Source: Actinomycetota bacterium (lineage in GTDB: Bacteria > Actinomycetota > Actinomycetes > Actinomycetales > Cellulomonadaceae). Taken from it: DNA of 5,590 nucleotides. Position numbers and translations under genes: made by a program. Positions 1 through 5,017 of the stretch are shown in pieces; position 1 is the first letter of the stretch, and every line of letters begins with the position of its first letter. The stretch covers positions 1 through 5,590 of the forward strand of contig JAHIJU010000419.1 in assembly GCA_018898235.1 (NCBI GenBank). The letters run 5' to 3'. Below the pieces are notes generated by a model that was not told the origin of the DNA, searched no databases, and saw nothing but the letters and a program-made list of their open reading frames with translations.

Positions 1-423
1 CCGAGCGTGCTGCACGTGCAGCACGACCGGGGCTGGGTGCTGGTCAACAAGGAGACGATCGCCTACGCGGACCCGGCTCCTCAGACGCTGAGCACCACCG
101 TGCTCGGAACAGCTATCACGTTCACCGTCACCCCCGCGACCTTCACATGGGACTACGGGGAGCACGCCTTCACCACCAGGTCGGCCGGCCACCCGTACCC
201 CGACCAGGACGTCAGCTACGCCTATCGGAACGTGGGGATCGGGGGCGTCACCTTGGTCACCACCTGGCAAGCGACCTACGCCATCGGCGGGGACCCGACG
301 CAGCGCCCGGTCCCGGGGACCGCCTCGACCACGACGACGGGCCCCACCTTCGACGTCGTCGAGGTCAGCGCGCACCTGACCCGTGGTGACTGCACGCAAC
401 ACCCCGACGACCCCGGGTGTTGA
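1..423 (+). CDS. Extracellular-type protein with degenerate PKD-like segment, 5'-truncated by window edge
   Basis: The reading frame is open from the first base, and the GTG at 7 has no ribosome binding site in view, so this is probably the last 140 residues of a longer protein. What is seen: a Gly/Trp/Val segment (GWVLVN, about residues 11-16), a beta-rich stretch with TFTWDYGEH (about 46-54), then HPYPDQDVSYAYRNVG followed by VTLVTTWQATY. This order (W-D-Y-G, then Y/H-x-Y, then G-x-V-T-L-x-x-T-W) is the PKD-fold layout, but the usual WDFGDG-type core is degraded to WDYGEH. The tail has two Cys (TRGDC and the C-terminal PGC) that could pair outside the cell. I recognise this as a family common in Actinobacteria that lacks an assigned function. 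No membrane anchor lies in the visible part, and a signal peptide, if any, would be upstream of the window. It converges with the DUF4232 gene and is followed at once by a hairpin. I propose no specific role. Confidence 0.75.
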   Translation, partial: PSVLHVQHDRGWVLVNKETIAYADPAPQTLSTTVLGTAITFTVTPATFTWDYGEHAFTTRSAGHPYPDQDVSYAYRNVGIGGVTLVTTWQATYAIGGDPTQRPVPGTASTTTTGPTFDVVEVSAHLTRGDCTQHPDDPGC

Positions 424-446
424 GCGACACCGCCGAACGGTGCCGC
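424..446. terminator. Hairpin between convergent genes, candidate bidirectional terminator
   Basis: Directly after the TGA of the upstream gene there is a stem of nine positions, 424-432 against 438-446, with one A/C mismatch at 427/443 and a five-base loop (CCGAA, 433-437). It sits 36-58 bases past the end of the minus-strand DUF4232 gene, so it could serve both transcripts. No T-run follows on either strand, so it lacks the classical intrinsic terminator tail. Tail-less GC hairpins at gene ends are common in high-GC Gram-positives, but termination here is inference. Confidence 0.45.
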
Positions 447-481
447 CCGCCGCGCCGTGAGCGGGCCCCGGCTCGCACTCC

Positions 482-1222
482 TCAGCCCGCCGCCCGCCAC
501 GGTCCGATCCGCACGGTGGTGAGCATGCCGATATCGGTCGACCCGGGGTTGACCGACGTCGCCGGCTGCCCCTGGGCGAGCTGCACCGCGAGCATCGAGA
601 GCCGTTCCGAATCGGCGCCTGCGAGCTCGCCGGTCCACTCCAGCGATGCGATCGCGGCGACACCCGGCGCGAGCGTGACGACCGTGGAGCCATCGGGCGC
701 AGCATCCCGGTCCATCGACCAGTCGGCGGTGTGTCCCCAGGTGCCGCGGCCGCCGAGGCCCGGATACCCGGCGACCGTGCAGGTGGCGGACGAGCTGTTG
801 GTCGCCGTGAGCGTGCCGTACCGGTGCCCTGCAGCCGCGTCGAGCTGCTGCACCGCGTAGGTGACCGCATCGGCGGGGCAGACCCCCGCGCCGTCCGGGC
901 CGGTGGCGGCCACGAGCAGCAGGGCGTCGAGCTGCTGCTGCGTCAGCGCGGAGTCGGGGACGATCGGCGAGTCCGGCTGCTGGTCCCGGCCCGGGGGCGG
1001 CTCGGCCGGGCCGGCCGCGGCGGGCGACCCGAACCCGCCGGACCCACCGGCCGACGCGGCGGTGGTGGGCGAGTCCGAGGACGACGGGCCGCCGGGCCAC
1101 GACTGCGATGGGGACACCGACGCCCCGCCGCCGTCCTCGGGAGTGATCGACGACAGCGAGCAGCCGGTCAGCAGCATCGCGCACATCAGCGTCAGGGGGA
1201 GCCATCGGCGGACAACGGGCAT
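482..1222 (-). CDS. DUF4232 family lipoprotein
   Basis: This is a 246-residue secreted lipoprotein. The N-terminus MPVVRRW plus a hydrophobic core ends in the lipobox LTGC, predicting cleavage before Cys21 and lipid anchoring to the outer face of the membrane. Residues 22-90 are a low-complexity Ser/Gly/Pro/Ala spacer. The folded domain follows from about residue 113: Cys115, then a strand ending TATNSSSATCTVAGYPGL (about 139-156) with Cys148, then VVTLAPGVAAIASLEW. The N-x-x-x-x-x-C-x-x-x-G-Y-P motif and the later L-x-P-G-x-x-A pattern are hallmarks of DUF4232, a beta-sandwich-like domain of unknown function in actinobacterial exported proteins. Cys115 and Cys148 probably form a disulfide. 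Start: the ATG at 1222 directly precedes the basic n-region of the signal peptide, but the Shine-Dalgarno match is poor. An out-of-frame ATG lies 8 bases upstream. The gene is divergent from the diguanylate cyclase and convergent with the PKD-like gene. It is probably a cell-surface accessory protein; ligand unknown. Confidence 0.88.
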   Translation of the reverse strand: MPVVRRWLPLTLMCAMLLTGCSLSSITPEDGGGASVSPSQSWPGGPSSSDSPTTAASAGGSGGFGSPAAAGPAEPPPGRDQQPDSPIVPDSALTQQQLDALLLVAATGPDGAGVCPADAVTYAVQQLDAAAGHRYGTLTATNSSSATCTVAGYPGLGGRGTWGHTADWSMDRDAAPDGSTVVTLAPGVAAIASLEWTGELAGADSERLSMLAVQLAQGQPATSVNPGSTDIGMLTTVRIGPWRAAG

Positions 1223-1278
1223 CCAGCCATGGTGGCAGCCCGGCGCGGCCCTGGTCGCCGGGACCCGGGAGCGGGTGG

Positions 1279-1305
1279 GCGGGTCCTGTGCGGGTCCTGT
1301 GCGGG
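1279..1305. repeat. 11-bp direct tandem repeat upstream of the lipoprotein gene
   Basis: GCGGGTCCTGT occurs twice without interruption (1279-1289 and 1290-1300) and begins a third time (GCGGG, 1301-1305) before diverging. The unit length is close to one helical turn, so a protein binding each copy would sit on the same face of the DNA. It lies about 57-83 bases upstream of the DUF4232 start codon, within range of a promoter or operator for that gene. A chance slippage duplication in GC-rich DNA is an equally plausible origin. Confidence 0.7.
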
Positions 1306-1321
1306 CAGGGCGGCCCGGTCT

Positions 1322-1343
1322 GCGGTCCGGTCGACGGACCCGC
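1322..1343. repeat. Imperfect inverted repeat in the divergent intergenic region
   Basis: GCGGTCCG (1322-1329) pairs with CGGA plus CCGC (1335-1343) with one bulged C; the inner six base pairs (1324-1329 with 1335-1340) are perfect around a five-base loop GTCGA. It could be an operator or a structured leader for the minus-strand gene. It has no T-run and does not sit at a gene end, so a terminator role is unlikely. In DNA this GC-rich such stems also arise by chance. Confidence 0.4.
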
Positions 1344-1429
1344 CGAGGGGAGCGATACGCGCCGACATGCTCGGCGGCCGCATACAGCCGCGCCCGGCTG
1401 ATGGGGCGGTTCCGCGACTCCGATCGTCC

Positions 1430-1456
1430 TCAGGTCGCCCGCCGTTGTGCCGATAG
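1430..1456 (+). promoter_or_regulatory. Candidate FliA/sigma-28-type promoter of the diguanylate cyclase
   Basis: GCCGATAG (1449-1456) matches seven of eight bases of the sigma-28 -10 element GCCGATAA. Eleven bases upstream, TCAGGTCG (1430-1437) occupies the -35 position and matches four of eight bases of the enterobacterial TAAAGTTT. The 11-base spacer is exactly the FliA spacing. From memory, motile actinobacteria use a TCA-type -35 with GCCGA-type -10, which this fits better. Transcription would start near 1463, giving a leader of about 40 bases that contains the ribosome binding site. The match is by eye in a single region, so this remains a prediction. Confidence 0.45.
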
Positions 1457-1489
1457 ACATCTGGGGGATCAGAGCCGGCCGAGGATGAC

Positions 1490-1496
1490 AAGGGAG
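1490..1496 (+). promoter_or_regulatory. Ribosome binding site fixing the GTG start of the cyclase
   Basis: AAGGGAG ends 7 bases before the GTG at 1504. An in-frame TGA at 1486-1488 rules out a longer product, and no other start codon lies between, so this site settles the start. Confidence 0.8.
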
Positions 1497-1503
1497 TCCC
1501 CCC

Positions 1504-3000
1504 GTGAACCGACGTCCGGGTTCGGGCTATCTCCGCTACCGCCCCGCGCCGCGCGGCGCCTTCGACTCGGCCCGCAGCCTGCTGCTGCTGGCTCTCGCCT
1601 CGCTGCTGGCGGTCGTGCCCTCGATGCTCGTGGCGGACACGCGTCAGGTGAACCTCGGCCTGGTCGCCTGTGCCGTCCTCGCAGGCTTCTGGATGGCGCT
1701 CTACCGGGACCGCGTCCCGGCGCTGCTCGTCGACATCGTCGACGCCGTCGCCTTCTTGGTGATCTCCGTCTCCCTCCTCGAGGCGTGGGAGGTGCCGGGA
1801 GCGATGTTCGCCTCGCTCTGGTACCGATCGCTGGGTGCGTCGACGCGCGGGCTCGTGGTGCGGGTGCTGCTCTACTCCGCGGTCATGATCGCAGGCGCGC
1901 TCACCCATGGACTCGGCCCCGTGGCGAGCACCGGACCGACGCGGAGCGTCGTCGCGCTCGTCCTGAGCGTCGTCCCGTTCTGGTCGGTGACGGCGTTCGT
2001 GGCCGGCCGGTTGGGCCGGGTGCTCGCGGAGCACGATGCCGTTGCGGCGATCGGGGCGCTGGAGACGGACCTGCGCGCCGCGCTCATCGACGAGGAGGAC
2101 GAGTCGACGCTGTCGATGTGGTCGCGGGCGTCGTGGCGGGCGTTGTCCGAGGTCGTCCCGGGGTTGCGGATCGCACTGGCGGAACGCAGGCGCGGTGAGT
2201 GGGTGGTGGTGACGACCGTCGGGACCTGGGCGCGGCCTCCCGTGACGTTGGATGCCAGGCTCGTCGACCAGGTGCCGCCCCTTGCGGCGACGGTGGGCGC
2301 GCGGGAGCTCGACGTGACGCCCGCGCTCGACCGGGCGGCCGGGGCCACGTGCCGATGGGGGTCCGTGGAGCTGCCCGACAGGTCCGCCGTGAGCCGGCTC
2401 ATGGTCGGCGTCCCGCGCGGTGCGGGGGATGGCATGGTGGCCGCCGTCGCGGGCACGCTGTCCCGGTCCGAGCTCGTCGCGCAGCACCTCAGGGACCACC
2501 TGGCGCTCGGCGTCCAGGCCCGGCGGGACGAGCTCACCGGGATGTCGAACCGGGTGGGCTTCTTCGAGGTGCTGACCGGCCATGAGGATCGCGACGTGCG
2601 TCTCAGCCTGGTGTTCCTGGACCTCGACGGTTTCAAGGCGGTGAACGACACCTACGGGCACGGTGTCGGCGACGAGGTGCTGCGTCAGACGGCTGCCCGG
2701 CTGGTCGACGCGTGCCCGGCCGGGACCACGTGCGCCCGGTTGGGCGGCGACGAGTTCGCGGTGCTGCTCACGGGCGCCGACCTGGAGACGGTGCGGCGGG
2801 TCGGCGGCGCCATCGAGGCGGCGATCTCGGCGCCCATGACGACCTCGATCGGCGAGCTCAGGATCGGGTGCAGCTGGGGCGTCGCGTGCCTGGCCGGCGG
2901 CGGTGACGACACGACCGGCCTGCTCGCCCGCGCCGATGCCGCGATGTACGAGATGAAGCGGGCCCACTGGGCGACCGGTGAGCACGACAGGCGGCACTAG
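1504..3000 (+). CDS. Membrane-anchored GGDEF diguanylate cyclase
   Basis: This 498-residue protein is predicted to condense two GTP into cyclic di-GMP at the inner face of the membrane. Residues 24-167 hold about five hydrophobic segments (roughly 24-45, 50-67, 71-92, 117-135, 147-167), a membrane sensor I cannot assign to a named family. Residues 175-335 form a soluble alternating alpha/beta region that may be GAF-like, though I see no diagnostic motif. The GGDEF domain fills residues 338-498 and looks complete: DELTGMSNR (342-350), FLDLDGFK (371-378) with metal-binding Asp373, ND (381-382) and GD (389-390) for guanine contacts, RLGGDEF with GGDEF at 414-418, and the late ADAAMYEMKR (477-486). 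The inhibitory I-site RxxD, expected at 405-408, reads PAGT, so canonical product inhibition is probably absent. There is no EAL or HD-GYP domain. The gene is monocistronic and convergent with the beta-helix gene 21 bases away. The FliA-like promoter upstream suggests control with motility. Cyclase activity is well supported; the input signal is unknown. Confidence 0.95.
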   Translation: MNRRPGSGYLRYRPAPRGAFDSARSLLLLALASLLAVVPSMLVADTRQVNLGLVACAVLAGFWMALYRDRVPALLVDIVDAVAFLVISVSLLEAWEVPGAMFASLWYRSLGASTRGLVVRVLLYSAVMIAGALTHGLGPVASTGPTRSVVALVLSVVPFWSVTAFVAGRLGRVLAEHDAVAAIGALETDLRAALIDEEDESTLSMWSRASWRALSEVVPGLRIALAERRRGEWVVVTTVGTWARPPVTLDARLVDQVPPLAATVGARELDVTPALDRAAGATCRWGSVELPDRSAVSRLMVGVPRGAGDGMVAAVAGTLSRSELVAQHLRDHLALGVQARRDELTGMSNRVGFFEVLTGHEDRDVRLSLVFLDLDGFKAVNDTYGHGVGDEVLRQTAARLVDACPAGTTCARLGGDEFAVLLTGADLETVRRVGGAIEAAISAPMTTSIGELRIGCSWGVACLAGGGDDTTGLLARADAAMYEMKRAHWATGEHDRRH

Positions 3001-3006
3001 CCGCCT
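2989..3006. terminator. Perfect hairpin overlapping the cyclase stop, candidate bidirectional terminator
   Basis: AGGCGGC (2989-2995) and GCCGCCT (3000-3006) form a perfect 7-bp stem with the 4-base loop ACTA; the TAG stop codon lies in the loop and first stem base. It separates the cyclase from the convergent beta-helix gene, whose stop is 16 bases further right. No T-run follows on either strand. The position between convergent genes supports a shared terminator; the missing tail keeps confidence moderate. Confidence 0.5.
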
Positions 3007-3021
3007 CGCCGTGGCCCGTCG

Positions 3022-4254
3022 TCAGCGCACGGTGGAGTCGCTGACCTGCGGCTCGCCGGAGGTGCCCAGGTAGAAGATGCCCGGCACGGTCTCGAACCCG
3101 TCGCTCGGGTTGTCCTGCAACGTGGAGGCCTCGACGCTCAGGTTGCCGGTCCGGTCGTTGCTGACGAAGAAGACGGCGCCGCCGCCCTCGTTCGCGTGGT
3201 TGTGCTCGATGAGCGATCCGGCGATGCGCGTCGTGACGGTGTTTCCGTCGTTGTAGATCGCGCCGCCGCTGCCGCCGCCCGGGGTGCCGTCCGCCGCGGG
3301 GTTGGCGCCGGTGCCGATCGCGTCGTTGTAGGACAGGACGGAGTTGAGGATCACCCACGAGACGCCGATCGAGCTGAGCGCGCCGCCGTTGGAGCAGGAG
3401 CCGCCCTGGCCGGGTGCGCCACCGAACGTCGAGTCGACGACGTAGACCGGCTGGTCCTGCCACTGGTCGAGCACCCGGATCGCGGCGCCTCCCACGTCAG
3501 GCCCCGTGCTCTCGCAGCGGTTGCGCACGAAGGTCGAGGAGATGACGGTGAGCCGCCCGCCGCGCACCAGGATCGCGCCGCCGCCGCCCTCCTCGGTGCC
3601 GGCGCCCGCGGCGCTGCCGTCGGCGAACGTCAGGTTCTGCACCGTGAGGCGCGGATGCTCCTGGTCGTCGCAGTGCGACGTCGTCCAGCCCTGGGCCTCG
3701 TCGCACGTGTTGAGGTAGAGGATGCGGCGCTCGCCCGCACCGGACAGCGTGACGAGTCCGCCGCCGTCGAGCACGACATCGGGGTGGGCGTTGACCACCG
3801 TCGCTGTGCTGGTCAACGCGATGTCGACCGGTGCCGGGCCGCAGCTGAAGGTGGTGACCCCGCCCGCGGCCACCGCGGCGACCACCGCCTCGGAGGTGCA
3901 GCTCGCCGGGGTGCCGTCGCCGATGACGTGGTCGGGGTTCGAGGTGTCGGCCGGCTGGGCCTCGGCGGGGACCTGGGCGGAACCTGCCGGGTTGCCGGGG
4001 TTGGCGCGCGTCGCGGGCACCGCCGCGGAGGGCACGTCGGTGGGTGTGGGGGCGGGCGTCGGCGTCGCGGGTTCCGGGGGCGTGGTCTTGGCCGCGGTGA
4101 TCGCGGCGGACACGGTCACCGCGGGGGCGGATGCGGCGCCGTGCACCGAGCAGGCGGTGAGCGTCGAGCACGCGGCGAAGGCCGTGCCGACCGCCATGGC
4201 CGCTCCGATGCGCGCCGCCGTGGCGATGCGGGCCGCCGCGCCAGGTCCGGTCAC
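3022..4254 (-). CDS. Parallel beta-helix repeat lipoprotein, surface-anchored
   Basis: A 410-residue exported protein is predicted from the GTG at 4254. Residues 1-35 look like a signal peptide with Arg9 and Arg15, a hydrophobic Ala-rich core and lipobox LTAC ending at Cys35. Residues 44-110 are a Pro/Thr/Ala-rich stalk. From GDGTPASC (112-119) the folded domain starts: LDGGG (162-166), then LTVQNLTF (203-210), and rungs opening with Gly-Gly-Ala plus a hydrophobic residue near 225, 256, 291, 331 and 359, most followed by an S/N-x-[TVL]-[FLI]-x-x-N turn. This is the pattern of right-handed parallel beta-helix proteins such as pectate-lyase-like folds and surface adhesins. Six Cys (119, 138, 184, 195, 247, 287) could form three disulfides. 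I see no assignable catalytic motif, so binding or adhesion to a polysaccharide or surface is as likely as lyase activity. An in-frame ATG at 4374 would overlap the upstream gene by 110 bases with a non-signal-like N-terminus, so I reject it. An ATG at 4197 with GGAG 5 bases upstream is a real alternative but loses the basic n-region. The gene starts 10 bases after the membrane-protein gene and is probably cotranscribed with it. Confidence 0.85.
   Translation of the reverse strand: MTGPGAAARIATAARIGAAMAVGTAFAACSTLTACSVHGAASAPAVTVSAAITAAKTTPPEPATPTPAPTPTDVPSAAVPATRANPGNPAGSAQVPAEAQPADTSNPDHVIGDGTPASCTSEAVVAAVAAGGVTTFSCGPAPVDIALTSTATVVNAHPDVVLDGGGLVTLSGAGERRILYLNTCDEAQGWTTSHCDDQEHPRLTVQNLTFADGSAAGAGTEEGGGGAILVRGGRLTVISSTFVRNRCESTGPDVGGAAIRVLDQWQDQPVYVVDSTFGGAPGQGGSCSNGGALSSIGVSWVILNSVLSYNDAIGTGANPAADGTPGGGSGGAIYNDGNTVTTRIAGSLIEHNHANEGGGAVFFVSNDRTGNLSVEASTLQDNPSDGFETVPGIFYLGTSGEPQVSDSTVR
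4203..4206 (-). promoter_or_regulatory. Shine-Dalgarno-like GGAG supporting an alternative internal start of the beta-helix gene
   Basis: On the minus strand GGAG is followed after 5 bases by an in-frame ATG (4195-4197, residue 20 of the longer form). It is a better ribosome binding site than the one before the GTG at 4254, where only AGG at 9 bases is seen. The shorter product would start MAVGTAFAAC, keeping the lipobox but lacking Arg in the n-region, which argues against it as the sole start. Confidence 0.35.
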
Positions 4255-4276
4255 CCGGCCGAGCCTAGGGCCGGGT
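4253..4276 (-). promoter_or_regulatory. Stop/start hairpin at the membrane-protein/beta-helix junction
   Basis: ACCCGGCC (4253-4260) and GGCCGGGT (4269-4276) form a perfect 8-bp stem with an 8-base loop (4261-4268). Read on the minus strand, the loop contains the TAG stop of the upstream membrane-protein gene (4265-4267). The 3' arm contains the first two bases of the GTG start (4252-4254) of the beta-helix gene. This arrangement would hide the downstream start until a ribosome finishing the upstream gene opens the stem. An alternative reading is a simple attenuator or terminator; no T-run follows. Confidence 0.5.
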
Positions 4277-4966
4277 CTCCCGTCGTCGGGTCGGTTCGGG
4301 CCGAGGCGCCACGGGAGGGGCCGCCGGGTCCGGACGCCCGAACAGCACGGCGGCGAACGCGAAGCAGGCCGCACCCCAGAACGTGCCGACGTTCGACCAG
4401 ACCAGGCTCACCTGCCGGCCCGTGTCGACGATGACGTACGCCCCGATCGCCGACGCCCCGAACAGGATCGACCCGGCGAGGTTGAGCCAGGCGATGGTCG
4501 CCGAGCGCAGGCTGACGTGCGCGTGCCGGCGCTCGCGGACCTCCGGTGCCATCGCGACCAGTCCCGAGACCAGGAAGAGCACCGAGCCGACGGCGTCGGG
4601 CCGCCAGACGGCCCGGTCCAGGACCGTGGGGTCGGCCCCGATGAGCACGGCCGCGTGGATCGTGTTGACGTTGAACATGACGGTCCCGGCCAGCTGGACC
4701 GCCGCCGAGACCCAGTCCGACGTCCGGCCGCGCCAGAAGGTGATCAGGTGCCGCGCCGACGCCGGCAGCTCACGTCGGGCCAGCAGCAGCTGGCAGGTGG
4801 CGGCCGCGGTGAAGAACACCGCACCGACCGCGAACGTGAGCGCCGAGACGAGCGGCGGCAGGGCCGGAACCTGGCTGAGCGGCACGCCGAGCATGAACAG
4901 CACCGATCCGATGACGAACAGCCGGCCGGTCCAGGTGACCAGGGGTGGCACTGCGGTCGCGGACAT
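4265..4966 (-). CDS. Six-helix integral membrane protein with repeated GSxLF motifs (YrhK-like, tentative)
   Basis: This 233-residue protein is almost entirely membrane-embedded. Six hydrophobic segments are visible at roughly 14-32, 40-63, 86-110, 124-141, 155-180 and 187-210, followed by a Pro/Arg-rich tail that is probably cytoplasmic. The segments carry a related motif: GSVLF at 20-24, GAVFF at 48-52, GTVMF at 94-98, GSVLF at 127-131, GSILF at 165-169, and GTFW at 194-197 with GAACF at 198-202. The pairing suggests three copies of a two-helix unit. Small two-helix YrhK-type domains have this kind of Gly-Ser-x-x-Phe signature, so I suggest YrhK-like, but only tentatively. Polar residues inside the third helix (Asn99, Asn101, His104) are unusual and could matter for function. 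I see no transporter, enzyme or signal-transduction motif, so the role is unknown. The ATG at 4966 has AAGGG about 10 bases upstream. The gene lies 51 bases after the hydrogenase gene and 10 bases before the beta-helix gene. Confidence 0.88.
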   Translation of the reverse strand: MSATAVPPLVTWTGRLFVIGSVLFMLGVPLSQVPALPPLVSALTFAVGAVFFTAAATCQLLLARRELPASARHLITFWRGRTSDWVSAAVQLAGTVMFNVNTIHAAVLIGADPTVLDRAVWRPDAVGSVLFLVSGLVAMAPEVRERRHAHVSLRSATIAWLNLAGSILFGASAIGAYVIVDTGRQVSLVWSNVGTFWGAACFAFAAVLFGRPDPAAPPVAPRPEPTRRRETRP

Positions 4967-4988
4967 GCAGGCGGCGCCCTTCCCCGGT

Positions 4989-5003
4989 GGGTGGGTCCCA
5001 CCC
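4989..5003 (-). terminator. Hairpin just downstream of the hydrogenase gene
   Basis: GGGTGG (4989-4994) and CCACCC (4998-5003) form a perfect 6-bp stem around a 3-base loop. The stem starts 14 bases after the TAG of the hydrogenase gene on the minus strand and ends just before the purine-rich ribosome binding region of the membrane-protein gene (4977-4985). It may end or attenuate the hydrogenase transcript. No T-run is present, so read-through into the next gene cannot be excluded. Confidence 0.4.
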
Positions 5004-5017
5004 TAGAGCGGTGCCCC

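Larger units (their letters stand above)
1223..1503. other. Divergent intergenic region between DUF4232 lipoprotein and diguanylate cyclase
   Basis: This is the largest non-coding stretch, about 280 bases. It contains an 11-bp tandem repeat (1279-1300), an imperfect hairpin (1322-1343), a FliA-like promoter candidate (1430-1456) and the ribosome binding site of the cyclase (1490-1496). Open frames cross it on both strands, but they are out-of-frame extensions over neighbouring genes with Arg/Pro/Ala-rich products, so I call no gene. I looked for a c-di-GMP riboswitch in the cyclase leader and saw none; from the predicted transcription start the leader would be only about 40 bases, too short for one. 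No convincing housekeeping promoter for the minus-strand gene was visible. Confidence 0.6.

Noticed and set aside
276..1460. Long minus-strand open frame overlapping the lipoprotein gene in another frame
   Set aside because: The lipoprotein frame has a signal peptide, lipobox and DUF4232 motifs, whereas this one is Arg/Gly/Pro-rich and also runs antisense into the first gene.
1457..1503. Possible c-di-GMP riboswitch in the leader of the cyclase
   Set aside because: The leader is too short and lacks the conserved paired elements of either c-di-GMP riboswitch class.
1192..2997. Long open frame of about 600 codons on the minus strand, antisense to the cyclase
   Set aside because: It lies over a gene with clear GGDEF motifs, its product is Arg/His/Gly/Pro-rich with no recognisable fold, and long antisense frames are expected in GC-rich coding DNA.
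4162..4173. FAAC as an alternative lipobox at Cys29 of the beta-helix protein
   Set aside because: Phe at -3 is unusual for a lipobox, while LTAC six residues later fits the consensus well.
4255..4374. N-terminal extension of the beta-helix gene to the ATG at 4374
   Set aside because: It would overlap the membrane-protein gene by 110 bases and place a Pro/Arg-rich, non-signal-like sequence before an obvious signal peptide.
3196..4434. Plus-strand frame of about 410 codons opposite the beta-helix gene
   Set aside because: The product is Arg/Gly/Ala/Val-rich and without motifs; the opposite strand encodes a coherent exported protein.
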